Assembly (NCBI RefSeq): GCF_041146395.1
Contig: NC_090997.1
Coordinates: 36,993,501 to 37,057,500, forward strand
Direction: 5' to 3'
Origin: Eulemur rufifrons
Lineage: Eukaryota > Chordata > Mammalia > Primates > Lemuridae
Length of the DNA: 64,000 nt
Below are positions 21,785 to 33,799 of this stretch, in pieces (position 1 is the stretch's first letter; every line of letters begins with the position of its first letter). The position numbers and the translations under genes were made by a program. The notes under the pieces were generated by a model. That model saw only the letters and a list, made by a program, of their open reading frames with translations, was not told the DNA's origin and searched no databases.

Positions 21785-24700
21785 TAGACAAATGAGAGAC
21801 TAACTGAGAAAAAAGGAGGAGACCCAAATAAATAAAATAAGAGATGAAAAAGGAGATACTATAACTGATACCGCAGAAATCCGAAGGATCATTAGAGACT
21901 ACTATGAACAACTATATGGCAATAAATTGGAAAACGTAGAAGAAATGGATAAATTCCTAGACACATACAATATACCAAGATTGTACCAGAAAGAAATCCA
22001 AAAGCTGAATAAACCAATAACAAGTAAAATGAAGAAGCAGTAATAAAAAGTCTCCCATCAAAAAAAGCCTAGGACCCAATGGATGGCTTCACTGCAGAAT
22101 TCTACCAAGCATTCAAAGAAGAATGAAAACCAATCCTACCAAAACTATTCTGAAAAACTGAGAAAGAGGAAATACTACCAAACTCTTTTTACGTGGCCTG
22201 TATACCTTTATGCCAAAACCAGACAAAGATACAGCAATGACAAAAAAGGAAACTATAGGCCAATATCTTTGATGAACATAGATGCAAAAATCCTCAACAA
22301 AATACTAGCAAACCAAATTCAATAACACATTAAAAAGATTATTCATCATGATCAAGTGGGATTCATCCCAGGAATGGAATGCAAATCAATCAATGTGTTA
22401 CGTTATATCAACAGAATGAAGGACAAAAATCATGATCATTTCAATTGATGGTGAAAAAGCATTCAATAAAATTCAATATCACTTCATGATGAAAATTCTT
22501 AAAAAACTGGGTATAGAAGGAACTTACCTCAACATGAAAAAAGCTATATATGACAGACCCATAGCCAGTATCATACTGATATTGGTCAAAAACTAAAATC
22601 CTTGCTTCTATGTCTAGAACAAGACAAAGACACACAATTTTACTCCTGTTTATTCAATGTAGTACTACAAATTCTTGCCAGAGCAATCAGGTAAGAAAAG
22701 GAAATATAAAGTATACAAATTGGAAATGAAGAATTCAAATTATCCTTATTTGCAGACAATAAGATCTATATCTAGAGAAGTCTAAAGACTTCACCAAAAA
22801 CTCTTAAAACTGATAAACAAATTTAGTATGGTTACAGGCACAAAATCAATATACAAAAATCAGTAGCATTTCTATATGCCTATAATAAACAATGTGAAAA
22901 AGAAACCAAGAACATAATCCCATTTATAGTAGCTAAAAATAAAATAAAGCATTTACGAATAAACTTAACAAAGTTAAATATCCCTTTAATGAAAACTATG
23001 AAAATATTGATGAAAGAAATTGAAGAGGACACAGAAAAATGGAAAGATATTTCATGCCCATGGATTGGAAATTGTCCATACTTCCCAAAACAGTCTACAG
23101 ATTCAATGCAATTCTCACCAAAATACCAATGACATTCTTCACAAAAATAGAAAAAAAAAATCTTAAAATTTATATGGAGCTACAAAAGACCCAGAATAGA
23201 CACCATCCTTAGCAAAAACAGAAAAACTGAAGGAATCACATAACCTGACTTGAAATTATACTACAGAGCTGTAATAACCCAAACAGCATCTTACTGGCAT
23301 AAAAACAGACACATAGACCAGTGGAACAGAATAGAGAACCCAGAAATAAGTCCACACATCTATAGTGAATTAACTTTAATAATGGTGCCAAAAACATACA
23401 GTGGGGAGAGGACAACCTCTTCAATAAATGGTGCTAGGAAAACTGGATATCTATATGCAGAAGAATAAACCTAGACCTCTATCTCTTATTATATACAAAA
23501 ATCAAATCAAAATGGATTAAAAACTTGAATCTAAGACCTGAAACTATGACACTACTAAAAGAAAACCTTGGAGTAATGGTTCAGGACATTTGTCTAGGCA
23601 AGGACTTCTTGAGAAATACCATCAAAGCACAGGAAACAGGCCAGGCGCGGTGGCTCATGCCTGTAATCCTAGCACTCTGGGAGGCTGAGGTGGGCGGATC
23701 GTTTGAGCTCAGGAGTTTGAGACCAGCCTGAGCAAGAGCGAGACCCCATCTCTACTAAAAATAGAAAGAAATTATATGGACAGCTAAAAATATATATGAA
23801 AAATTAGCCGGGCATGGTGGTGCATGCCTGTAGTCCCAGCTACTCAGGAGGCTGAGACAGGAAGATCCCTTGAGCTCAGGAGTTTGAGGTTGCTGTGAGC
23901 TAGGCTGACGTCACGGCACTCACTCTAGCCTGGGCAACAGAGTGAGACTCTGTCTCAAAAAAAAAAAAAAGCACAGGAAACCAAAACAAAATTGGACAAA
24001 TGGGATCATATCAAGCTAAAAAGCTTCTTCCCAGCAAAGGAAACAATCAACAAAGGGAAGAGACAACCCACAGAATGGGAGAAAATATTTGCAGACCCCC
24101 CTTCTGAGAAGGGACTAATAACTAGAATATATAAGGAGCTCCCACAACTAAACGGAAGAAATCAAATAATTCTATTAAAATGAGCAATTGATCTGAATAG
24201 ACATTTCTCAAAAGAAGATATATAAATGGCCAACAGGTATATGATAAAATTCTCAACATCATTAGTCATCAGAGAAATGAAAATAGAAACTGCAATGAGT
24301 TATCATCTTACCCCAGTTAAAATGGCTTTTATCAAAAAGAAAGACAATAACGAATGCTGATAAGGATGTGGAGAAATGGGAACCCTCATACACTGTCGGT
24401 GGGAATGTAAATTAGTGCAACTACTATGGAAAATACTATGGAGGTTTCTCAAAAACTCAAAATAGAACTACCGTATGACCCAGCAAATATTACTGTTGGG
24501 TATATATCCAAAGGAAGGGAAATCAGTATATTGAAACAATACGTCCACTTCCATGTTTATGAAAGTACTATTCACAATAGCCAAGATTTGGAATCAACCT
24601 AAGTTTCCATCAACAGATAAATGGATAAAGAAATTGTGGCACATATACTCAATGGAATATTATATAGCCACATAAAGAGTGAAATCCTCCCATTTGCAAC

Positions 24701-25165
24701 AATAAGGATGGAACTGGAGAACATTATGTTAAGCGAAATAAACCAAACACAGACAGACATATCTAACAGATTCTCATTTATATGTGGCAGCCAAATATTA
24801 AAAACAATTGATTTCATGGAGACAGAGAGTATAATGATGGTTTCAAGACTCTGGGAAAGGTAGCGGGGAGTAGGGATAAAGTTGGAATGGGTAATAGGTG
24901 CAAAAACATAGTTAGAATGAACAATATTTTATAGCATAACAAAGTGATTATAATCAACAATAAGTTAGGGTATACTTTAAAATAACTAAAATAGGAGAAT
25001 TGGAATGTTGCTAGTGCAAAGAAATAAATGCCTGAGGTGATGCATACCTCAATTATCCTGATTTGATTAATTCACATTATGCCTGTATGAAAATATCACA
25101 TACACCCTATAAATATATATAGCTATTATATACCCACATTTCAAAATAAAAAATTTATAACCCTC
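21785..25165 (+). mobile_element. 5'-truncated L1 (L1P/L1MA type), ORF2 3' half and 3' UTR, split by an Alu
   Basis: Starts inside ORF2 ahead of the reverse-transcriptase region ('ggatcattagagactactat', 'gaaatggataaattcctag'), continues through the RT block ('atcccaggaatggaatgc'), and ends with a 3' UTR ('tagcataacaaagtgattat', 'aatcaacaataag', 'ctcaattatcctgatttgat') and A-rich tail near 25160. ORF2 is broken by many stops and frame changes. The RT catalytic motif is altered: at 22749-22760 it reads FADN in place of FADD, followed by a stop five codons on. The Alu at 23639-23970 interrupts it. Confidence 0.93.
23639..23970 (+). mobile_element. Young strepsirrhine Alu inside L1
   Basis: Full-length, close to consensus: 'ggccaggcgcggtggctcat' retains CpGs, with an intact linker and a poly(A) of about 14. 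Exact flanking duplication aaagcacaggaaac at 23624-23637 and 23968-23981. It must postdate the host L1. Confidence 0.97.
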
Positions 25166-25169
25166 TAAA

Positions 25170-27635
25170 AACATGTCTTCATACATGTGCCCATATATTC
25201 TAAATTGCAAAATTAAAACTTGCAGCCAAAAACTCTTCATTTGATTTTCTATAGTCATCATCCTTTCCAAATGTTTGTATACAAGTACATTACTAGGCAC
25301 TGCTGAGATAAATAGGAACAAGGAAAATTACATTAAAAGTACATAAAAGCTTAACATGAACCGTAATAAAGATGGATTTTATAGGATGTGGATACCAAGA
25401 TTAAATAATACTATGAGAGTACCTGAAACTGTTAATACTGCATTATTGAGAGTGTTTAGAACTGTTTGATAGTTTTATCTTTATTCTACATTAATAGGAC
25501 CATAATTCTGAGTGGCATTGATGTTTATGCTATCTAAGCTATTGCAGTCTTGTTTAGAATTTTTCTTAGCTCTGTACTATGAGAGGTCCCATAGAATTGG
25601 AGCAATTCCCTAAACATGCTTTCTGTGAGGCACTGCTTCACTGGGAAGGGTTGGTGGTAAATTACCTGGAAATTTTAATAGGAGCTACATATGTCTGATA
25701 GCAATAAACTAAAGCATGGTTGGATGTGATTTGGGCAATTGTGTCACCAAAGTTGGCCTGAATATTTGATGTAAAGTAAGTTTTCCTGCAGTTTGAGCAT
25801 CAGTGAACCTTTGATGAATCTAGACCAGCTGTCTTTTAGTGTAAAGACACATAAAATGGGGTTCTGAGTGCTCTCACTTAGGGTATGGTCCACACACCCA
25901 AAAAGGGTGAAGCTTTATTTAGTAATATTGCACCAAGAGGAGTGCCTGGATTGGGTAAGCCATAGTTCATACAGTCACTCCTTACACTAGGAAGAAAAAG
26001 TTTAGGCTTCTTTCTGATAAAAGCCAGAATATCCTAGAGGCTTTCAAGATCTGAATAGCTGAAGAAGACAAGACCGGAAAATAACACAATATAAAGCTGG
26101 TGATTGGACTCTGAGAACAGGTAGGGCCTTGTGTGACTAAAGCTGCCTCTCTTGATGCAAATCTAACATGAAAAAGCCATTGGGTAAATTTTTCATTGCA
26201 CTTTGCCAGTTAAATTTCCCATCCTTGCCTTTTTTAAATTTAATTCAATTAAGGATTTGTAAATCAAAGTGTGTCATATTTTCCAGAAGGTGATTTTTTT
26301 TTCACATTTCTGAGCTTAAAACCAATAGAAAGGTGACACTAATAATTTACAGGTAATTCAACCCTTTATGTCAGTGACTATTCAAACATCAGAGTCAGAT
26401 AATATATAAAAGACTCTGAAGAACACTTTTTCTTCAGTGGGAATACTGACCCTATGATGAATTCTCATTCATACCTGGTAGCTTGGATCTTGTGGTTTTA
26501 AAAACGTTACCTGCCCAATTTTTAAATCAGGCCATATTTATAGTTGTAGCACCAGCAGTACTGGATTTTTATGGCATAATGAACTTTATCAAATTATTGT
26601 TCCATATCTTTTGCAGAAGATTATTAGGCTAGCTGAACTTAGAATTTCTTTAGGTATATGTGAGGACATGTTTAATCATATTTAATCTATTTTGGGGAGG
26701 CATTTTTACACTTAAATATATTTTGTACAATATATTGATTTCTGCATTGGATTATATAAGATTTGAGAAGCCTATAACCTAGTACTGACCTAAATTCGCA
26801 AGCAAGAATATACTAAATATAAACTTAATTGCTTGTAATTTCTTAAGCATATTAAAAGCTTTCTTAAAAATAAATTTGTGAATATTCACAAATGTTCAGA
26901 AAAAAATTTCCTTGGGCATATATATCTTCACATTGAAGGGGGCCTGTATATCTAGAAAACCTTTAAAGAACAGGGGAGGGAGATGCATTGGTTGCATAGC
27001 AAATAGGTGAGTACCAACTAAATATGTCTGTTAGTCCATTGTGAATTCTGCATAGGCTGAGGAAAACCACAGAGCACATTACAAGCATCCATACTTAAGC
27101 ATTATTAATTTTTAAAACTTTCTTGGAAAACATTTGGGCAATAACACTAAAAATTAACTTCTAAAACCATAAATTATTAAGACTTCCATTTCTTGCTACA
27201 TCATGGCAGCTTTTATCAAATCAACTATCACACTGAGACCACAAGAAAGGCTAGATTCAAAAACAAAGAAGGAAAACCAGGACCTGAAAAGCCCAGGGCA
27301 CAGAGAGACGAGAGGCCAAACTCCTCTACTGTGCTTTCCTCTCTGCGTGTTTGCCAAGTGTGTCAGAGAAGCCAAGTAGAAAGCAGAGACTGAGAGGCTT
27401 TAAGTCTCCTGGGAAAGAAAATAATCAGAATAAGAGAGTCAACTAGGCCAAGGCTCTGGAAAAAGGATACTACAGAGAAGCGAACCCAACACTGTGTAGA
27501 AGTTTGCCAAATCCTGTGCTATGATGATATTAGAAGATGAGAAGTAGGTGCTGCAGTTCTCTGGGTGGCCTCGGACTGGCACAGTTGGCCCCCTTTCTTG
27601 CCTGTAGTTCTCAAGAATAGCTGCAAATTGTGCTG
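25170..27635. other. Unassigned sequence, no gene seen
   Basis: AT-rich until about 27190. 27190-27635 is more balanced in composition and immediately precedes the LTR, but I recognise no reading frame or repeat in it. Confidence 0.4.
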
Positions 27636-27755
27636 AGAACACAACATCTTGAGTTGGGGAAAAAACTGCCCGGGACAGATCAGGCTTTGTTCCTTCCTCC
27701 CTGGAAGCCAGATGTCTTTCAAAACTTTGCCCAGTGAGGCCGGTGGCCCATGAAG

Positions 27756-27762
27756 TATATAA
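27756..27762 (+). promoter_or_regulatory. TATA box of the LTR
   Basis: TATATAA about 155 bp before the AATAAA signal, as expected for a U3/R layout. Activity unknown. Confidence 0.45.
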
Positions 27763-27914
27763 CTCAGGGCGGGCTGCCTGTGGGGTCCCTCAGCTGTGGC
27801 ACAGGTGGGGCACACTCGGTCAAGACTCCACCTGCCCTGGCTAGCTTAGTTGAGCCTTGGGGGACTGGTTCATAACGGATACTTCTATTTGTCCCTTGTT
27901 GCCTATCTGCAAAC

Positions 27915-27920
27915 AATAAA
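27915..27920 (+). promoter_or_regulatory. LTR polyadenylation signal
   Basis: AATAAA with a downstream GT-rich region. The second LTR copy has a decayed version ('aagtaaaaatctgc'). Confidence 0.5.
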
Positions 27921-28012
27921 TCTGCTTCATATATCTTGCTGTGAGTGAATGTGTTCTGTCTTACCAGACTCAGGAAAATGGTAATTAGTGAACTTGTTTC
28001 ATAAAATTGGCA

Positions 28013-28502
28013 CAGAGAGCAGAGTCTGGTCTGTCAGAACCGTGGCTTATGGGCAAAGAAGGTGGGACAATGCCCCCAGTTCCCAGGCCACAGTGGAGTT
28101 GTCAGCCTGGGCACGCAGGGGCTGGACATGCAGATAGATGTTTTATGGGGAAGGTAGGGTGATAAGGGGGGCATGCATAGGTCGCCTTGCCCCCACCCCA
28201 AGTATGAGTGAGCTGGCTACATGGATTGAGGCAGAGAGACAGGAATGAAGTGCACAATCCCCTGGTTGTTGGGCACTCATTCCTGGCAGGAGAACTGGGG
28301 AAGTGACTACTCAGAGGGACCCTGAGGCACCTGGGAGGGAACCAACACATGTGCTATGTGGGCCTTGACAGAGAGACTCATTATCTAAAGGAGGGATATG
28401 GAGAAAGGCTAGGAAAGTCTCATGCTGCCTGGTTGGTGTGTTTGTTTGATAAAGGGACAATTGCAGATCCAAATTTTTCAGGCTGAATGACGCAGTTAAA
28501 AA
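28013..28502 (+). mobile_element. Retroviral internal sequence, leader/gag side, decayed
   Basis: Lies between the LTR-like copy and the inserted L1. It starts 'gcacagagagcagagtctgg', and a parallel word set (gcagag...ctgtcag) follows the second LTR. No gag frame could be recognised, so the assignment rests on position. Confidence 0.4.
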
Positions 28503-28800
28503 TTAGGCCAAGACAAATACTGCATGCACTCGCTTGTAAGTGAGAGCTAACTCTGGGCGTACATGGACATACAGAGTGGTATAATGCACATTGGAGACTC
28601 AGAATTGGGGAAAGTGGGAAGGCGGTGAGGGATGAAAAATGACCTATCAGGTACAATGTCCCAATGTCTGCTATTGGGTAATGGGTACACTAAAAGCTTT
28701 GACTTCACCACTATACAATTCATTCGTGTAACAAAAAAAAACATTTATACCCCCTAAATGTACTGAAATAAATTAATTTAAAAAAAATTTTAAAAAATGC
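28503..28800 (+). mobile_element. L1 3' end inserted in the retrovirus
   Basis: Older primate-type L1 3' UTR: 'actcgcttgtaagtgagagc', 'ggtgagggatgaaaaatgac', 'ttgacttcaccactatac', 'taccccctaaatgtactg' and an A-rich tail. It has no lemur-type UTR words. Confidence 0.88.
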
Positions 28801-28837
28801 AAAAAAATGGGGCTAAGGTCTTCACTGGAGGCCAATG

Positions 28838-28995
28838 TCCCTATACTCCTGTCAAAATAAGAGGAGAAAAGAGGGGAGTACAAACTTTTCTGGGGTTCTT
28901 GGATATTAGAGCCCACATGACAATATCTCCAGGTCCCCTTAGGGGAAAAGTTAAACTTATAGCATCAGAAGATTTGGGGACAAATTCTGTGATAC
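28838..28995 (+). pseudogene. Retroviral aspartic protease remnant
   Basis: The frame starting near 28797 reads through a block resembling a retroviral protease entry: a 'VKI..EKRGVQTFL' lead, then FLDIRAHMTISPGP where families usually have a (L/V)DTGA core and a valine-isoleucine-proline turn. The catalytic DTGA is altered here to DIRA, so it is dead as well as truncated. Position between two LTR-like copies supports the call. No pol or env frame follows. Confidence 0.6.
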
Positions 28996-29084
28996 CTGGT
29001 GCTTATCTGCATGTGGCTGAGGCCCTTTGGGCCATTTTGGGTGCCTGCTGGCTATGTTTCCCATAGCTCAGTACATTGTAGACA

Positions 29085-29258
29085 TTAACATCTTGACCAT
29101 TTGACCTGGGCAGCTTTGTTGAGCCTTGGGAGACCAGCTCACAAATGGATCCTAAGCTTCTTTTGTCTTTGCTGCCTATATGTAAGTAAAAATCTGCTTT
29201 ATGTAACCTGTCGTGTATGTGTTCTGTGTTATCAGACTCGGGCAAATGGTAATTAGTG
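29085..29258 (+). mobile_element. Endogenous retrovirus LTR (3' copy), truncated
   Basis: Matches the end of the 5' LTR copy: 'gttgagccttgggagacc', 'ttgtctttgctgcctata', 'gtatgtgttctgtgttatca', 'gactcgggcaaatggtaat'. The U3 part is missing, so pol, env and the LTR start were probably lost in one deletion. Confidence 0.65.
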
Positions 29259-29392
29259 AACCTGATTCTTAGAGGCTAAGAAGCTAAAAGGCTAAGCAGA
29301 GATGTCAGGACTGTCAGGGAACTAGGGAGACTAGAATTGAAGTTCAGGGCCTTTCAAGGGAGCATCCCAGGTAAATATCCAAGCCAGGAGAT

Positions 29393-29421
29393 AAAAAAAG
29401 AAAAAAAAAAAAAAAAAAAAA
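29393..29421 (+). repeat. Poly(A) run
   Basis: Roughly 28 A residues with one G, 130 bp after the truncated LTR. It could be a retrocopy tail or simple expansion; no target-site duplication was identified. Confidence 0.7.
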
Positions 29422-29424
29422 ACC

Positions 29425-30100
29425 ATGAAACTCACTACTCACTGTGGGCTGCTTTCCATCTTTAACGTCAAATCCTCCTGCTAGTGTTTACTTTTCAGAG
29501 TCTTCAAGTAGTTGCTTTTGTAGGCTGTCCAGAATTTTTAGTTGTAATCAGTGAGTGAGGCAGAGGCTTACTTCACCTTCACAATCATTAAAAACTTAGA
29601 TATTTTATTTTTAAAATCACAAACCAATATGGACAATTACAAAGTATGTATGTATTACATACATCAGAGAATCACTATCTTTATATATGATTTCCTGGAT
29701 TGAGTGTGATACTTCTGTATTTTAGAAAGTTCCCCTCCCCCAATAAATCTAAAATGTCAGATTAAAACTCATTTTTTTTTCTTTATGTATCTAGTTCAGC
29801 TAATTTGAATGTCAGTTGGATTTTAGGAATTTCAGTGATGTTTCAGTCTGGAGGTCAGTACAAAATAGCTTTTTATTCTTATTATAATATCTCTATTATC
29901 CTGACAAAAGTGATGTTGATGAAATGATTTGAAAATCAAATAACAACATCAAATTTCAACCAAATATCCTTTAAGCTTTCAATGAACTTTATATTTTATG
30001 CATGATGTGCTTTTTTAATGTGAAGACAAAATCAAATTAAAAGTATCAGTTGTGCTTACAAGAAAGAGAGTAAAAGAGCCCCATCAGGTTCCTCATCATC
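29425..30100. other. Unassigned AT-rich sequence, no gene seen
   Basis: No frame or repeat supported. Confidence 0.4.
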
Positions 30101-30104
30101 CCCA

Positions 30105-31190
30105 ATTCTAAGTTCTCATTGCAATGACCAATAGAAGACACAAATTAAAGACCTACAGTTTCAGAATAATCTATCCAACAACCATAGAATATACATTGAT
30201 CTCACCAGAATATGGAACATTCTCCAGGGTAGACCATATGTTAGGCCACAAAACAAGTCTCAACACATTTTAAAAAATTGAAATCATACCATGCAGCTTC
30301 TCAGACTATGGCAGAATAAAACTAGAAACCGATATCAAGAGGAACTTCAGAAATTGTACAAATACATGGAAAGTAAACAACAGGCCTCTGAACAATCATT
30401 GGGGCCAAAAAGCATATGAAAAATACTTAGTATCACTAATCATTAGAGAAATGCAAATTAAAAAATAATGAGCTATCATTTTACATGAGTCAGAGTGACT
30501 ACTATGAAAAAGACAAAAAAATAACAGATGTTGTAAAGGATTCAGAGAAAAGGGAACACTTGTGGAGTGTTGCTGGGAATATAAATTAGTACAACCTCTG
30601 TGTTTCCTCTGTGAGAAATAGGATAGAGACTTCTCAAAGAACTAAAAATAGAACTACTAATTGATCCAGTAATGTTACTACTGGGTATCTACCCAAAGGA
30701 AAAGACATCTTTATATCAAAATGACACTTGCATCCATATATGTATCACAGCACTATTCACAATAGCAAACGTGGAATCAACATAATTGTCCATTAACAGA
30801 TGATAGGATGAAGACATGTGGTACATATATACAATGGACTACTATTCAGCTATTATAAAAGAAAAAGATTGAAGCAGCATGGATGAAACTGGAGGCCATC
30901 ATTTTAAGTGAAACAACTCAGACACAGAAAGACAAATACCACACGTTCTCACTGAAAGGTGGGAGCTAAACAATGTGTACACGTGGATGGAGAGTGCAGA
31001 ATCATAGATATTGGAGACTCAGAAGGGTCGGGGAGAGGGGAGAGATAACAGGAAATTACTTGATGGGTAAAATGTATGTTATTCAGGTGATGGATACCCT
31101 AAAAGTACTGACTTCACCACTACACAATCTATTCATGTCACAAAACTACACTTGTATGCCATAAATTTATACAAATAAAATATAAAATAA
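30105..31190 (+). mobile_element. L1 (L1P type) with internal deletion
   Basis: 30130-30400 matches L1 ORF2 ('ccatatgttaggccacaaaa', 'aaatacatggaaagtaaac'). Near 30405 it jumps to the ORF2 end ('aatcattagagaaatgcaaa', 'actgggtatctacccaaagg') and continues through the 3' UTR ('acttcaccactacacaatct') to 'acaaataaaatataaaataa'. Stops throughout. A large part of ORF2 is missing at the jump. Confidence 0.88.
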
Positions 31191-31194
31191 TGCA

Positions 31195-33435
31195 CTGGTT
31201 TCTCTTCAGATCGCATAAATCTTTCGCCTTTTAAAATATAAAATAAAAGGAAGACCTAAATTATATCTGGGGACAATAGAGTAATACATTTCATGTACTA
31301 AAACTATTAATAAAAATTTGTACTTGAGATAGTATAGATAGCAAAGGTACACTGTGTCAACTTGCAGCTCTCCGTCCTAATAAATGTCATCATCAATGGG
31401 CAGTACTAGTGGATGAAACCCTACCAGAACCTCGGTAAGGAATTTTGTAAAAAAATGTTGAGTAACAGGGCAGATAGTGGAGAAGATGGAAATATGTAAG
31501 TATAGTTAATAGGAAATTTAAACATACCATTTTTGAATAGCATCAAGATTTGAACCTACATATCTGAACCAGAATATAAGAGATGTTAACAGAATGATAT
31601 CAGCTTCCAAGCATCCTCTTTTGAAATGTCTCCATATTATTTATAAAGAATGTGACAAGAACTCTGGCTAAACAACAAAACAAGAAAATCAGACTGACCT
31701 GAGTTCTCAGTACTAAAAACCTGAGGGTGATAAAACAACTTTGAGGGGAAGGGAAAACTTGTGGCCCTAGGTTTTTCTATATAGCTAAGTTGTCCTTCAT
31801 TTTAAGTCAATAGATATATATTCTCAGATATGAAAGGAATCAGAACACATACCAACCTTCAACAAAAAATGGTTGTAAAAAATGGTTTTTTAGTTGTAGA
31901 AATAAGTTTTGTCTTTAATCTTTAGTCAGATTTTTAGACCAGTGTTGAAACACATAGAAAGTGAAAATATTTTCTTATGCAAGTGAAATTTACAGAATTT
32001 GATAAAGTTTGTTTTTCACTCATGTTTAAACACTTCAACTGTACATTTTGGGGTCCCAGAATAATAACTTGGTTATGACTGACTGCCTCTGAAAGATGAT
32101 AGATATGTATTGGTTCTAGTTGATACCTATCATGGCAGATTTAATGAACCACTGGGACAGTATTTATTTTTAACTGTTGACTTAAAAAAATGGCTATGTC
32201 AGGGAATTAACAGGTGCATAATAAGCATTTTGATGCGGAAATCATTTCTGTTCTTTGTTTCCACCCATTGTTTCCAAGTAGTTTTTCTGCCATATTGAGG
32301 AGAATTTTCCTGAGAAAAAAACAAAAGCCCTCTGATTGGGTCAGGCTTACATGATGTTTTATCATTTACATCCCTTCAAGCTCAGTAGAAAGAAATGATT
32401 TCTGTGCGTGGGGAGGTGGTGGCAGGCAAGAGAAGGAGTATACACAAAGAAGAACATTTATTTTTAATTCTAGTGCAGAGGCATAGATAAGGAATATCCC
32501 ACATACAGTCTCTGCTCTGCTAGTCTTGGCTTAAACTTTAGAATGATTTTATTTTCTTGTGTGCTTGTTCCCTCTCCCTGTGAAAACAGAGAAAATGAAG
32601 AAAGGAAAGAGAATTGAGCTTATTCTTTCATTTTCAGCAAAACTCAAATGTGTACTTGAAGGAAAACAAGAAAATGTATTGTCAACTTACATATAACCAC
32701 TCTCATTCTTAGTACTGTGATCAGAAAAGGCATGGATGCTTTTGCCATGAATATTTTAAAGTTTATGTGAGGCTTAGGGAGAGGCAGCCTTACCTGGTAT
32801 GCAAGTGACAGTATCTGTTTGAAGAACATTGTATCGTTCTTTTCTTGTTTGTGGTGTGAGTGTACATGCATGTGAATTATTTCATATTATCTCAACAGTA
32901 TAGTATACCTCATGTTTTATGGTTTCAGCAGTGAAAACTGACAATACCTTTAGGATATTTTTCATCGGCCTTCTTCACTGCAATTACGTTTTATAAGTGA
33001 TAAATATCCATTCACATTAAATGATTTTTCAATGTATTAAGTTCCCAAAAGTCTAACATGGTTAAGAAAACCATAGTACCTTTATCAGAAAGAAATATAA
33101 CTAAATATGTCATTGGTACTCTATTTAATGGACTATGGGAGCCAGTGGCTGCAGTATAAAGAGAGTAACTATAAAATATTTTATGGCAAATAAAATTCGA
33201 AGTATGCTAAATATTTAAATTCCCGGGAAGATCCAGGCAAATCTTCCAGAATAGTAGTAAAAAGTATAAAGTTTGTTACATGGACAATGCCTCAAAAATA
33301 ATCTGAAGTAATATTCTGCCAGTGTCATTAAATTTTTTTGGTCCCAAAACCTTCCAGCTCTAAAAATATCACATACATAGTATACATACAATTTTGATAA
33401 CAATTTCCATAGCCAAATGCATAACTTTGATTTAA
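31195..33435. other. Unassigned sequence, no gene seen
   Basis: No convincing frame or repeat on either strand. Composition is typical AT-rich intergenic or intronic DNA. Confidence 0.45.
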
Positions 33436-33439
33436 ATTA

Positions 33440-33795
33440 GTGGTCCATTGGATTCAGTACATGCATCTGGAACTATTTCAGGACATGTAGGGGTATCAAA
33501 CAGGCATCAGATACAGTTCTGTTTTTGAAATAATTATAATCTAGGGGGATAAAGAAATTATAAATACACGTCAAAAGTTAACCAATAATATTGACTTCAA
33601 ATAAGAGTTTAGGTCATCCCTAGAAGATATTCCATTTTATTATAATCAATTACAAATATGATAACTATTATAGGAGATTTCAGAGGATGAAAGAATATCT
33701 TCTGTTTACGCAAGATTATCCTGAGGAGGTGAAATATGAAATAAACCCTGTGAACATTTCCTTGAAGATTAGAACAGAGAAAATGTTCTAAGAAG
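33440..33795 (+). mobile_element. L2-like ancient LINE fragment
   Basis: Diverged L2 3' layout: 'acaggcatcagatacagttc', 'aattataatctaggggga', 'taggtcatccctagaag', 'cctgaggaggtgaaatatga', 'agaacagagaaaatgttct'. It is the same order as 11998-12420. Confidence 0.4.
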
Positions 33796-33799
33796 AATA

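Larger units (their letters stand above)
27636..28012 (+). mobile_element. Endogenous retrovirus LTR (5' copy), start approximate
   Basis: LTR-like regulatory layout: TATATAA at 27756-27762, AATAAA at 27915-27920, followed by a GT/T-rich stretch ('gagtgaatgtgttctgtctt'). The last 180 bp or so matches 29085-29258 in the same orientation ('gttgagccttggg', 'tggtaattagtgaac'). Upstream boundary is a guess, because the second copy is truncated there. Family not assigned. Confidence 0.65.
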
